Assembly (NCBI GenBank): GCA_947568835.1
Contig: OX387604.1
Span: forward strand, 13,793,076-13,857,075
DNA: 64,000 nucleotides
Direction of reading: 5' to 3'
Source of the DNA: Protonemura montana
Taxonomy: Eukaryota; Arthropoda; Insecta; Plecoptera; Nemouridae
Below the pieces are notes generated by a model. That model had not been told where the DNA came from and made no database searches. It saw only the letters and a list, made by a program, of their open reading frames with translations. The stretch's first letter is position 1. Each line of letters opens with the position of its first letter. Of this stretch, positions 24,245 through 36,474 are shown piece after piece. The position numbers were made by a program, and so were the translations under genes.

Positions 24245-27200
24245 ATGCTTTCTGTAAGTAGTCATTACGCGCGATAATGTTTCCATCAGTCAATCATTGT
24301 TTTCACTAACTTGATTAATTTAATAAATTATTTTAATTTTAACGAGGGTTTTACTTTTATATAGGAGATTGGAACATAGGTAATTACCACACACACTGTA
24401 TTGTAATTAAAAACTAGACCATTCATTGCATGTTATTTTATTTTACTTATATAAGAGTGTAAACATGTAAACCTAAACGAGTACATGCTTCGCGGGTACA
24501 TGAAAGTGACAGCAATGAGGACTTGCACTTGTCTAATGAGATTTTATGAAAACAAAGAAAAGTGAAAAATAAGTATACAAATGAGAGCAAGGCTGATGGA
24601 TACCTATGCTTGCTTCAATAATACATTCTAATAAGCAATTGCTGTAGGTCATTCTCTTATCCATGACATTTCCTCTTCTTATCAAGACGATCTTTATTAA
24701 AGGAATATGGCCGTCGCTTATACTTATGTCGTAGCTGCATCGAGATTAAAAAAAAAAAATACTAATCATGCCTTGCATATGTCAGTATCGAATTTAAGTA
24801 GGTACATATTATACAGGTATCTGGCCAATGTCACGGGTAATCTAATTGGGCTTGTTAGATTGTTTTCTTTGAAGAGGGTGCACATGTATGATGGGCCCAT
24901 GTACTGTAGAGCGACGCGTACTTTGTCTTGTAAACTTTTTCCTCAGCGTCCTGTAGCACGAGTGATTATATTTTTGCGAAATAAGAAACAGTATGAGCAA
25001 AGAAAAAACGACCAACAAAGACCCATAGAAAAATGTTTCGGATACTGTAGGTTTTGGTCTTTCTTTCACTATGGTCGTAGATTTGGTATCTAAGTGTCTC
25101 GATTCATTGTTCGCAGTATCGTTTCGGATATTTTCAGACGAGTTGTTTTCAAAAATAACTGCATGATTATTAGAAGACGAGCTAGTTTCGGTGACGATAA
25201 TAGCGTGATTAGTTTTCGAGGTTGTCATCGTTAAGTTGCTTTCCGGGACGATCGTAATATCAGTTTGTAGTGAAATTGTCGGATTCACGATGATCGGAGT
25301 CGTACTCTTCGAAAATGGTTCATGGGCACATTTAATGTTCGCTATTACATGCGTTACGTGTTCCAAGTATTTCAAGTGATCATCCATTTGATTCGTCTTG
25401 ACCCTTCGATAAATGGCATAACAATTCCTAGTAAGACTTTGTGACGATGTAAAAACACTCTCTTCGAAACCAGAAAACGGTTTCAATCTCATCGGGTTAC
25501 CCTCCAAATTTAACTCGTGCGTCGCAGGAAACCTGACTTTATTTACACTCGATATATTATTATAACTTAGATTAATGACCCAAAGATGATTAAAATTCTT
25601 AAATGCATATTTTTCGATATGGCTTATGTTATTTTGAGACAAATTGACTTTCTGGATTCTTTTCGTATTCCATTTAGCAAACGAAGCGTTTGTTAAAGAT
25701 CTGATGAGATTCTTTTGCAAATTAACGTAAATAACGCGGTCGGGAATGTAGTCAGGCACAACTGTTAGTTTCCTATCCATACAGTCGACAATGATTCCGT
25801 CCCTTTTCTCTGACTCCTTGCAAACACAAAGTTCAGGGCACCCCGAGAGACCCTGAGGGATAGTAGGTACCATTGGCACTATTGGCTCGGCGGATGTTGC
25901 AATGAAATCTGATGCATTCGTGTACGATGCATCCAGATCCGCTTGTTGGGCAACTGCATTCTCCTGCAGAACCTTCGCGTAGATGAGAAGAATGACCAGC
26001 AATATTTCAGTAACACTGCTTGCCATTGTGTTGGGAACTGATCCTACAACAGATAGAAATCCAATTGTAATATTATGCTGCTCAATATTACTCATTTTTT
26101 TCATGTTGGATCAAATTCAATAATACTATTCATCAAAATCGTTTCTTCTAGCGTTATACCTGTCCAAAATAACGCATATCACTATCACTACCACTTATTA
26201 TTATTTAAAAAATCTTTTCGTGGCGATCCTCGAGGTTGAATCAGTTTTTAAACGATCGGCTATCGCCATGTCCACATGATCAATTGAGATTGTTGTTGTT
26301 GTTGCTCTTCGCAAAACGATTAACACAAGATTTATTATCGGTTTGATAAGGTTATAACAATTTATAACACATGCAATTACAGAATTGCATACATTTAATT
26401 ATTTTCCACCCTTGATCTGCAAATGCGTCAGAGGGTCACTTCCTACATACATCCGGGACTCAGTAGAAAATGCTATTTTTGGCATTCGGCCTCGAAATAT
26501 TTAGGTTGTGACGCAGAACTATCATGATGATATTGGATATTTTTTGCATGATTTAAATCCAATCCCTCCTTAAAGCGCCAGGAATGCCTGTTTCGTTTTT
26601 GACATTTTGTAACAAACAGTGTAATTCCATAAAAGTGATAAACGTTCACAAAGAAAACATATCAGAGAGTTGCGACCCCCTATCGGCTACCCACGTTCCG
26701 TTCCCTAGTAAGTCAACAAAATAGTTGTTTCTGTTTATTTCTCCATGATTGATCATGTGACATGACAAATGGAAGTCAATTCTATACAAAATTAAAATGT
26801 TGGTAATTCGTATAAAAACATTTGTCAGTCAAAATGCCCTGAGAAAGGGTTTCAAATATTTCCACTAACACGTTTGAAACATTTGCCTACGCAGTTTATT
26901 GCAAAATATTGATCTCGCTAGTGATGACTAGCCGAAAGACCGTTATTCACCTTTACCAAAGTACCTATTCCCTCTAATTATTATTAATTTACATACCCAG
27001 GTCGGCCGGCACAGGAATGTCAAAACAACCCTAGATCTTCAACACCAGTCACTACACTTAGTAGCCAAAGTGGGTCAATAACTTCACATTTCAGAACAGC
27101 CACATATATGTAATGCGATGCAACGAATACACTCTGATTCGTTCAAATTGTCAGTGAACTGTCTCTGTATTTATGACTGTTATGTACAGAAGTAAGAAAT

Positions 27201-30200
27201 GTGTTTCGATGTGAAAGAAAGGACAAGCAGCTATGTCGCCATCTCTCGAGCTATCTCTAGGTATACTAAACCATCGGCGGAACTATTACTGTTATCAATA
27301 CGATATCACTTGAGTGAGCCTGGGATATGACTATGAGACACCATGTTTGTGGTTGCTTTTACCAAGTGATAATAACAAAGTGACGTTATAAATGAGTAGA
27401 ATTATCTTGAACTATTTAGCAATATTACGTGAATTCTACTCCACTCACCTTGGTGGAGTAAGACCGAATTAGTGACTCTGTCATCATCTTTAGGTGACAC
27501 TAACTTTCCCTAGAATTACCGTGATTCAAAGATTTTATTTTTTAATGAATACCCTAACCCAAATTAACGAAATCTTAAAATTTTGAAATTCAAAAATTTT
27601 AAATTCTGGGCCAGGAAAAAACGAATTAAAAATATATTGTTATTTTTTATTTACATAAAACTGATTTTTTTGATATAATCTCAGAAATCTCATGTTTTTT
27701 TTTATTTAATAGAAAATATCATATCTTTAAGATCTTGTAAAAGCTGTGTGAGAATTTTACCTGAAATATCGTAAATTTAGTTAATTCACATGCGAAACCA
27801 TATAGACGTTTCCCCAACTCTTCTGAATGTGAGTTTCATTAACAACTTTTAACATTATTTTCTCATCTTTAGCATCATTGTGCTGGGGAGTGGGGACACA
27901 GTAGGCAATGAATCTCGCCGCGGTGTGATCTCAACACAATGGAAAATTCAGTGATCTCGAGTGGCTCAAAGGCTCATAGTATTCGGAACAAAACAATACA
28001 CTTTTGGTATCAGATCACGACCTTAACCTCCCAACCTCACGACTGTTCCGCCCAAAATATCGCTTGAAAAGAAAGCAATTTGCGCGTTTTGCATGGCAAA
28101 TACGCGTGCAGAACAATGTTTCTGCTGTTCTGTTTGTGCAACTAGTTCGTGTTGCACATTATTATTGAGTATAGACTATGGATGTGAAGACAGACGTGGA
28201 AAAGTTTCGCAACATTACAATTAAGCTACGATTTATGAGATCTTAGGAATTTTCACGAACTGACGAAAGGTTAAGCTCTAATTAAACAGAATCTAGATCA
28301 TTTTAAGCGCAAAAAAAATACTGAATAAGTCAACAGACCCCAGGATTGATATTTACAGAAAGTCGAGTAAAGTCATGGATTTATTTCCATACATATGTGA
28401 TAATTTAGTTATAGATATCGAAAAAAAAACTAACGAATAACTTTTGCGAAAGAGGAACAAAAAACTGCGACTTTGACGATCAGATTGTAATCAATAAAGG
28501 CAGTGGCAGTGAAAGTACTGGTTGCATTACGAGTGTCGTATTAATCAATTGTGTACAATGGTCAATTCCTGTCAGATAACATTTGAAGACTGGGCCTGTC
28601 AGATTGTGCAAGACTCAGGGACCTCCAAATCTGAAGACAGGCTTTTTGGCAAAGAGTTCACCGCAAATAAGTAACTGCCGAATTAACATTCTCCAGCTTA
28701 TGTATAAGGTTCAAAACTAAAAAAATCGAAGTGACAGAAAATGTCATTGAGTCGGTATTTTTTATTCGATTCTGTAAAGATGTTGTGATATAATTAAACA
28801 GATCACTCCAGACTTCATCTTCAGACATTTCGTAAAGTCATCTGCAAATAAAGACTGCTCTAAAACCGAAACAATGAAATATTCGGGTGTGCATGTAGTC
28901 TAGTTACTCTGTAAGTGAATCACGAAGAGTACCTAGATTTATCACTCACGCCCGATCGCACTAAGCGATCATTTTACAGCCAGTATTCCCTTGAGGTGCC
29001 AACTTGCACAATTATATTTTATTGATAGACATTTGGATAAGCATAAAAATAAAATGGGTAGCGATCTGTTAGGGAGGTTATGTAGTATGTGTCTGACAAG
29101 GCAAAGCAAAATAATAAAGGTCCAATAAATGTTTAGTGAGGATCATGCGTTACAACACCATGAAGTCTAACTGTATCATTAAACACCTTATTGTGTTAAA
29201 TACTTTCTATTGATACGCATGGATTTACAAATGCGAAAACGTCCGAATACGCAATCGTTGTAACATCTTAATCTAACGTTAGCGTAGTACGAGGTTTCTT
29301 AGCCGTTGTTTAAAACGATGAAAACCATCTAAATCAATCCCATTTTACGGTTAGTGTTGCAAGAGTTATGAAAAAAGATTGATACAATTTCATCAACTAT
29401 ATTTCCTAATTTTTAGCCATATGCCTCATCAATTGAACAGCTGTTATGCGACTTTTTCGAAAGGTTTTTTTCTCCGAGGATATGGAAATAATAGCAACTC
29501 TGAAGTTATGTTGAAGTTCTTGAATGCGACACAAACACCGAACGCAAAAGGGGGGTGAAGTTATAGATTTACGTTAGGTTTTTTTATTCCTACGACTTCG
29601 AATGGGGCCCACGCCCACAATAGCTCAATGACATCGAAAGCGCAGTCCACCAATGCAACTCGGAGGCTCATGGCCGAGAAATGTATTGAAAATTATGCAA
29701 TTGTAAATGAAGTTTCTCAAATAATCGACATGTTACCACTTTTTCACTGCTTTCGTCCAAGTTTTTTTTTTTTAGATTTATTGAAACAGAAGTTTGTGTA
29801 AGTATAGTGCATTGTGTAAAAGGTCGTTTGTTTAACTTTTCCACTCGACAGAACTTGCAAAATCTCGTGGCTACTTGGATTTTTAAAAGTTCGAATGATC
29901 TGTCTCGAAACGAGAAAGACCATTTCAATTACACACCTACACTACTAGTTCACTACTATGTGCATGCCCTTTGAACAATGAGTACAGGTCAATGAAAGGT
30001 ATCATTGCATTTGGATTTTAAATGTTGGAATTGATTGCTCTCACGAAACCGAATTAAAATACAAGTTTTCAACGTTTTATTACCTACTCACATGTTTACC
30101 ATCACGAGTTAAACGGAATAATAAACGGGTGTTTTTATTTATTCAAATCTGTATCATAACCCAGAGAGCTTGATATTTTTCGCATACTTTGACAGTTTTG

Positions 30201-31111
30201 AGATGCTTGAGTTTTGAGTTTTGAGTTTCGATTTGAGTTTTGATTTGGAACTGCAGAAAAATCTTGTTTGCTTCAAAGCAATTGCTTTGCTTCAGTGCAA
30301 TCTTCAATGCACAAATGTTTGATTTTACTATTAATGGCCTGTGGTAACCTTGCGTGTCTAATTGAAAAGTATACACACTACAAGTACTGATGGGCTTATG
30401 CCAACATTCGGTTTAGCCCATTAGCAGAGCTTTATTGTAGGCATTCGGTCCTACGTTAATACGCATATTGAACATGTAATTTTGAAAATGAAATTTTCTC
30501 GTGGACGCATTTCAGGATGGTAAATTAACACGGGCAAAACAGAATTTCAGCTAACAATATTGTTTTTCTGCCTCACACAGTCAAAATAAAAAAAAAAAAT
30601 GTTTGTTGCTTATTTTCCAGATCGCTTATTTGGTGTCGGCGTTTTTGCTGATATGCGTTGTATCGACATCCCCATTGCCGCAATCATCAGTACATGTCAA
30701 GTTCTTCTCCCCTGACCAAAACTATGAGCACGGAGTTCATAGTTATTCCACAGGTACGAGAAAATACAAATATTTTTTGAATGCAATCACTCTAACAAGC
30801 AATTTTTTTCGCTGTTAATATTTAAAGCGAATCGATGATTGAAAGACTTATTGTTGAATTTGTGAATTCGTGAAAGACTTGCTGTTTTTGACGATGGATC
30901 CAGTGGCTCTGGTTCTGGTGGCTTGGCACGTAGCCTACTCCTGTCGAAGAGCACCAAAGGGCTCACTGGCTCTCTCTCTCTCTCTTTTAAAAATAAAATA
31001 TTCTCGTGGACGCATTTCAGAATGATAACGCAAGCAAAACAAAATTTCAGCTAACAATATTTTTTTTCTTCTTCACACAGTCAAAATAATAAAAAAAAAT
31101 TAAAAAAGTTG

Positions 31112-31163
<52 letters not shown>

Positions 31164-33087
31164 GATGTAAACCATAACACTATATAATTCACAAAGGTGA
31201 AATCAAATTCTAACCATTTGTGTTGTGTCAGAAATAATCACAATGTAAACTATATTTGTTTTTGTACTTGAACTGTATTTCTTATAATATTATGTAAAAA
31301 AAAAAAAATTGTTGATTGGATTTGATGTAAACCATAATACTGTATAATTCACAAAGGTGAAACCATATTGTAACTGTTTTGTGTTGTAAAAAAAACTACT
31401 GATCATTAAACTCAACTCAACTCAACTCAACTCAACTCAACTCAACTCAACTCAACTCTCTCTCTATCTGCGCTGACCCAGCGCAGTGTTGCATAACATA
31501 GGTGATGTTTAGAGAACCAGGGTTTCCAAAATACTATCCATTCTGTCATAGGTTATGGAAGGTTATACTACTCCGTGATTTTGTTGCAGTGGGTGCTGCA
31601 GGGGTTGTGCCTTCTTCGCCTGCATTCACGAAACAGTTCTTGCCAAGATATCAGCCAAGCTATCTGCTTCCACAGCGTATTCAGAACAGGGGTGCACGGA
31701 CATTAGGTATGGTATTATGATATATCATCTTTATAAAAAATAAAAAATAATATTAACAATATCCGATGATATAATCAGAGAATCAGCTATTCCTCTGTGG
31801 TATGTTTCAAGGAGACAGGGTGCTATGGACTGCATGAAACTTTAGACCCTAACATGCTAATTAATACTAAAACTAACTAGAAATGTATCAAACTGAATCT
31901 TATTAGAATTTAATAAATATGTTACTCCATGAATATGTATATATGCATTCATATTTATCAGAGATCAATTTGTCATGAATTTTGAAGAGAAGGGGGAGGT
32001 TTTTTGACTTTTGGGTAACATTTTATTTATGCCCACCTAGAAAATAACTGGACATGAGCAGTTTAAGCAAGCCAACTCAGGTTTGGGTCCATTTATTAGT
32101 TAACTACTTAAATAATTTACTACTTAAACTACTTTAATTCAATAAATTGCACAGTCTGGGACTTACAAAATCATTTTATATATGTAACTTCTTTTCACAA
32201 TTTTTTTTGGGGCCCAAGAATATTTTTGTGTTTATAACCACTCTTGCACCCTTGGCTAAATTTACCTTTGATAATTGATCTCACTTGCTCTTCCTAGCAG
32301 TGCATCCAAACCAGCGGAGAGTGCTGTCAAATATCGACTCAGAGGCTTCATCACCAACTGGAGCGTTCCTGGAACCTAGCAACGACATACAACCACTGCT
32401 AGAACTTGACCCGACGTATGAACAACCCTTTTTTTCAACCAACAAGCTCCCAGGTTGGTAATCTGTTCAAAATAAAATGCATTATCAGGAATGCTGAACC
32501 ACTGGGCTTATAGTAACTCAAGGTCTCAGCTGAAGGTCTTATGTTAAACTGTCTTCGTTATAATTACCGACAGATAACTACTATGCCGACAAGTACGGTC
32601 TCCCAGGTGTGAAATCACCGTCATACTCACATATTTGAGACTCTTTAATGCTCAATAATTCTTCATTAAAGCTAATTTAATCGATTAATATACACATATC
32701 GATATTTTGGAACAGCTTTGAGCCCCATAGGGAGTGCCAACCCCTACTACGTGTTGGAGGCTTATTTGCTCTTCAGAAAGACTAACCTAAATCCAATGAA
32801 AATGTTGATTTAAATTTCTTTCCACAGAAGAAGAAGTAATTGACCCTCTTTTGCTGACTGGAGATGCAGCGAGGGAAGCTGTGAAATATCTGTTTGGTCG
32901 AGGTGCACTTTACTGGGATCAAATTCCACACGCCAGAGCATTGGAGAGAAACCAGGAGGAGCGCCGAGCAAACGGGTTGCAAATTAACAGACTCAGCAGC
33001 AACCGCATTGAATCACAGTACTTTAGAGGTGGTAGACCATACAGAGAATTTGTCAAAAATAGACAACGGTCATATTTTTTGTACTAA
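24245..33087 (+). CDS. secreted protein of unknown function (5-6 exons)
   Basis: Exons with matching phase: 30621-30753, 31590-31706, 32301-32453, a 33-nt micro-exon 32574-32606 and the last exon 32828-33087. Every junction between them is phase 1. The first of these opens with a hydrophobic run (IAYLVSAFLLICVV, then STSPLPQ) but has no ATG. The best 5' partner I see is 24245-24253, ATG-CTT-TCT then a perfect gtaagt donor, joining in phase 0 and completing a signal peptide. The total is then 234 residues. After the signal the protein has no cysteine that I see. It is rich in Pro, Gln and Tyr, and ends in an Arg-rich stretch (RALERNQEERR; NRQRSYFLY). AATAAA at 33227 lies 140 bases after the stop. 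I do not recognise a family. The late exons are well supported; the first exon is a hypothesis. Confidence 0.6.
24842..26026 (-). CDS. leucine-rich-repeat type I membrane protein
   Basis: A single open exon of 394 residues on the - strand. The frame stays open to 26104, but ctatctgttgtag just before gatcagttcc (about 26040) looks like a 3' splice site in the leader. The ATG at 26026 starts directly at a signal peptide (MASSVTEILLVILLIYA), so I chose it. Domains: a cysteine-rich LRR N-cap near residues 62-83 (CPELCVC and a later VDC); three to four LRRs to about residue 180 (VIYVNLQKNLI, VNLSQNNIS, INLSYNNIS, LNLEGNPM); a Ser/Thr-rich stalk with several N-x-S/T sites; one transmembrane helix near 331-349 (FYGSLLVVFSLLILFLI); and a 45-residue basic tail. 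AATAAA on the - strand at 24698-24693 suits the 3' end. It is likely an extracellular adhesion or receptor-like protein. I do not recognise an orthologue. Confidence 0.85.
   Translation of the reverse strand: MASSVTEILLVILLIYAKVLQENAVAQQADLDASYTNASDFIATSAEPIVPMVPTIPQGLSGCPELCVCKESEKRDGIIVDCMDRKLTVVPDYIPDRVIYVNLQKNLIRSLTNASFAKWNTKRIQKVNLSQNNISHIEKYAFKNFNHLWVINLSYNNISSVNKVRFPATHELNLEGNPMRLKPFSGFEESVFTSSQSLTRNCYAIYRRVKTNQMDDHLKYLEHVTHVIANIKCAHEPFSKSTTPIIVNPTISLQTDITIVPESNLTMTTSKTNHAIIVTETSSSSNNHAVIFENNSSENIRNDTANNESRHLDTKSTTIVKERPKPTVSETFFYGSLLVVFSLLILFLISQKYNHSCYRTLRKKFTRQSTRRSTVHGPIIHVHPLQRKQSNKPN
26027..30480. other. upstream of the LRR gene / presumed long intron of the secreted-protein gene
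   Basis: The 5' end and promoter of the LRR gene should lie just above 26040, but no site can be fixed. The remainder is AT-rich, with a TTTTGAG-type mini-repeat near 30206-30247 and no supported exon. Confidence 0.35.
30485..31113. repeat. direct repeats (~125 bp) flanking the signal-peptide exon
   Basis: The segment 30485-30610 (ttctcgtggacgcatttcag ... cagctaacaatattg ... cacacagtcaaaataa) recurs at 30987-31113 with few differences. The first copy leads straight into the acceptor of exon 30621-30753. The second copy leads into a (CT)n tract instead. This is a local duplication that copied the upstream half of the splice acceptor region without the exon. Confidence 0.75.
31113..31160. repeat. 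(CT)n microsatellite
   Basis: An essentially perfect CT run of about 48 bases. A shorter (CT)n lies at about 30971-30984. Confidence 0.9.
31164..31395. repeat. tandem duplication (~158-bp offset)
   Basis: The stretch gatgtaaaccataacactat, then aattcacaaaggtgaaa (from 31164), recurs from 31322 as gatgtaaaccataatactgt and on, about 75 similar bases each time. The copies are separated by A-rich DNA. Confidence 0.7.
31407..31458. repeat. (ACTCA)n pentanucleotide microsatellite
   Basis: About ten perfect ACTCA/CTCAA units. The motif differs by one base from the CCTCA unit of the large array at 43.7 kb, but the tract is short and isolated. Confidence 0.9.
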
Positions 33088-33226
33088 ATTCTAAAGTAAT
33101 CAGCTATTTTTAAGTGACTTTTGAGATTTTCACTGAATATTAGAATATGAAAATGGACATATCAAATATGTTAAATTGGTCTAATGCGATAGTATTTATT
33201 TTGACAAACTATATATAATTTAATTT

Positions 33227-33232
33227 AATAAA
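33227..33232 (+). terminator. polyadenylation signal AATAAA of the secreted-protein gene
   Basis: A canonical AATAAA lies 140 bases after the TAA at 33085-33087, in an AT-rich context. It is the first such hexamer downstream. Confidence 0.55.
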
Positions 33233-34189
33233 AATACATACTTACCTACTTATGATTAATGGATTCAGTGCAGTTTATTGATGAGCGTAGCAAGAAATGC
33301 TGACGAAGCGAAATCTTCAATTTCACTAACCCCAGGAAAAAAAATTTGACTGTGTTCATTGTTTAGTTTTTTTCTTACTTTTATTTGCACTCTTGCGGCT
33401 AAACGCCTGCTCATATTAGAACGAAATTTTCAGAGCACAGTTTTGTGTTCCCACCTTTGATCTTTGTTTTAAAAAAAAAATCAGTTAAATAGTTTTAAAA
33501 CTAAACAAAATTTACGACATTTTTCAGATTTTGAAGAAACGTTTTAAAGTTGTTTTGCCAAAAGTGTTTGATATTTTTTTACCAAATTTTGCAAAAATGT
33601 CAAATGTAAAATTGTCAAAATTAAGTAGTTGTGAAGTTTGGCAAGGCATGGGGCAAAATGGGTAATTTTTTTTTTACTTTTTGGTGATAAAAATGGCTTT
33701 AGTACATAAAACACGTGTAACAAAAGCATAATTGTTTGGAATTGGTTTATTGATAATTATTACAATGAGTCAGGCATAACTTAAGCTACTAAACAAATCA
33801 CAAATGTAGTGCATTGTTGTTTTTTCGATACTGGCACATACTTCATGGGCCCATTTGGAGCACGCAGTGCACTGGATCCATTTTTCACCAGATTTTGATT
33901 GGGTAAATAAACTGTCACAGAAAAGACAGGTTCTGTCGACATTTGGTCGACACCATATATACGATTCAACTGTTTCTGTCGCACGTTTGATGGCTCTAGG
34001 CCCTGGGGTAAAACTAGTAGATACTTAGCTCGCAAAATCTAAAACGCGATCTACAGGCACCCAGTCAACACATCGCATCCACAAAAAAAGCCTATACAAC
34101 TCATAAGCCTCTACATTAAATTCAGAATCCCTCCCATTTTATTCCTCACTTTTTAACACCTAAACATACAACGGTACCCCGTAATTATT
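33233..34189. other. AT-rich stretch without a recognised gene
   Basis: Short open frames only, with no domains or consistent splice sites. Confidence 0.4.
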
Positions 34190-34194
34190 TCAAT

Positions 34195-34468
34195 GATGAT
34201 AAAGGACAAGCTATCTAACTGCCTTACTATACAATTTTTCCCCAGCCTTGAAAAAAAGCTAACGATTACAAAAAAATTGGTCTTGATTTATTTGCGCGAA
34301 AATGAAGGGGAGTACCTCCTTAAATTTTTCGCAGATGATAGACAACGTGACAAGCTTTCGATCCATTATAGTCTTAATTTGTGGCCCAGCCCTGGCCAAA
34401 AAAAGGTTAACATTTACAAAAATTTGGTTTTCATTTATTTGCTCGAAAATGAAGGGGGGGGGGGGGGG
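34195..34468. repeat. diverged ~143-bp direct duplication ending in poly-G
   Basis: Two diverged copies start near 34200 and 34345. They share gacaagct, cccagccttg/cccagccctgg, aaaaaaag(c/g)ttaac, and ttatttgc(g/t)cgaaaatgaaggg. The second copy runs into a 15-G tract (34454-34468). Confidence 0.65.
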
Positions 34469-34607
34469 TCCCGATAGATATCAGAAAACAGATGGTGGTG
34501 ATTTCACAAGCATCGTGTGCTTTGAATCTTTGTCTTACCACCGTTGAGTTCTCAGCGTCGCAGGAAGCTGTCGAAGCAGAGAGTTCTTCTGTTAGCTGGT
34601 AAGTTAG

Positions 34608-35060
34608 TTGACTTTGCCTTTCCCTGCCTTCCCGTGCCCTGCCTTGTCTTGCCCTGCCTTGTCTTGCCTTGCCCTACCTTGCCTTGCCTTGCCCTGCCTT
34701 GCCTTGCCCTGCCTTGCCTTGCCCTGCCTTGCCTTGGCTTGCCCTGCCCTGCCTTGCCTTGCCTTGCCTTGCCTTGCCCTGCCCTGCCCTGCCTAGCCTT
34801 GCCTTGCCCTGCCTTGCCCTGCCTTGTCCTGTCTTGCCTTGCCTTGCCCTGCCTTGCCTTGCCTTGCCTTGCCTTGCCTTGCCCTGCCTTGCCTTGCCCT
34901 GCCCTGCCTTGCCCTGCCTTGCCCTGCCTTGCCCTGCCTTGCCTTGCCTTGCCTTGCCTTGCCTTGCCTTGCCTTGCCTTGCCTTGCCTTGTCTTGCCTT
35001 GCCTTGCCTTGCCTTGCCTTTAATGCTTTGCCTTGCCTTTAATGCCTTTAATGCCTTGCG
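34608..35060. repeat. (TGCCT)n pentanucleotide satellite with TGCCC variants
   Basis: About 450 bases of TGCCT/TGCCC units, fading at the right into TTTAATGCC variants. The long frames across it (LPCLALPC-type on + and GQGKARQ-type on -) come from the repeat having no stop codons. They are not genes. Confidence 0.95.
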
Positions 35061-36380
35061 ATTCTGACGTTCACCGCGATGTCGATCGTTGAGCATCGGT
35101 TGCAGACCCTCAAACCCAGCACCTGCTTGTGCTGGCCATGAGTCAAGATCAGGTGCTAGCCACGCAGGTGCTTCCCGCAAAGCTAGTCTTCCCGGGACCG
35201 CTGCGGCTCGTCAACCTCTAACAGGAATATCGTAATGGTGAGATGTGCTGATTTACCTACTGCACTTATTTATTCGAGAAAAAAAAGGTGTCTCAAAAAC
35301 TGGCGAAAGTCTTATTACAGCAGTTTAAATTGTTTTCTTTCAATTTATAGGACGTTTTTACAGGATATTTTTTACATTTTTATGTGTTTTTTCAACTTCC
35401 TTTACTTAAATTTTCTCAGCTTTCTATTGGTTATTTCGTGTTTTCGTTATCTTTAACAAGTCGTTAGCTAAAAGCCCAAACGTCTTGGAAGGCGAACCAA
35501 AACACTGAAAAGTGTTACAATTCGGACTGCTACTGCGCATGAACGGTGCGGGACAAAATTTTGAAAAAATTAGTGAAAGTCTGCTCTAAGCCTACTTTAT
35601 GCGTAAGCATACTTTTATTTCACATAAAAGTTGGTCAGGTTTAATGATGTGTTGATTTTGTGTGGACTATCCCATATACGCGTAGACACATGTAAAAACG
35701 TGCGATTTTTTACACACGGCGATACTTTTTAATTTTTATCTCAAAATTCCCTCGCTGTCCCACTCTGAAACTTTCAGAAAATTGAGCTCATACTTATAGC
35801 TATCAAATCGATTTGTTTCAAGAAAATAAAATTACTGCTTTGAAAGATAATAGGGGTAGAAAAAATAAAAAGGGGGAAAGGGGGAGATTTTTTTGTTTTT
35901 TTAATAAACAAAATTTATGTTTTATGAAAGAACATCTCAATACTTTTCAAGTAATTTTTTTTTTTCATTAATCAACCTTAACTACAGCCGACGCAATTTG
36001 AGAAAGAAAATCTGTGTGAGCACCCCAAAATGTAGTGCCTTTTCGGGGCCGTACCGGGCGAACCATTTGACTCAGAGACAAACAAAAAAACTTTCAGCAA
36101 TAAAAATAATGTGGACATCATCGTACCAAGTTTGATCGATTTCTGAGAGGTGACAGTTTTTTGGTCGGTTGATTTGACATGGAATGACCCTTGAGGTTCA
36201 TTAACTAAAAAAATCTCTTTGAGTGAAATGTCCCTTTACTGAATTTTCCAATAAAGGGAGACTATTTTTACGATAGTGATAAAATATTCATTAAGAAAAA
36301 AAATGGTTTTTTGACCTTTTATCGTTAGAAAGATGGATTAGATGGGAAGGCTATCATATTTCTGTGACCGTGAATTGTGA
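35061..36380. other. stretch without a recognised gene
   Basis: A GC-richer segment at 35060-35230 follows the satellite, then AT-rich DNA. No supported exon or named repeat. Confidence 0.4.
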
Positions 36381-36474
36381 TCTTATCTTTCCGTAGCTGG
36401 AAAGTGGAAACATCGATTGTTCTGGCCACAGAGAAAACAACGAAACCTTGAGCTAAACAATCTAAGAATGAAAC

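Larger units (their letters stand above)
30903..31533 (-). mobile_element. 5S-SINE fragments interrupted by duplication and microsatellites
   Basis: The segment 30903-30968 (tggcacgtagcctactcctg, tcgaagagcacc) matches the tail half of copy A. The segment 31468-31533 (cgctgacccagcgcagtgtt, gcataacataggtgatg) matches its 5S-like head. Both are on the - strand and in the order expected for one element whose middle has been replaced by the duplicated block, a (CT)n tract and an (ACTCA)n tract. Confidence 0.55.

Noticed and set aside
24707..25093. 128-codon + strand frame
   Set aside because: It lies opposite the 3' end of the LRR coding exon and has no domain. It is a shadow.
32716..32750. Candidate exon (ctttgagccccata...cctactac with gtgttg donor)
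   Set aside because: Its 35-base length breaks the frame with the last exon, whereas the micro-exon at 32574-32606 joins it in phase.
34544..35180. Long open frames LPCLALPC (+) and GKARQGKARQ (-)
   Set aside because: These are translations of the TGCCT satellite, not genes.
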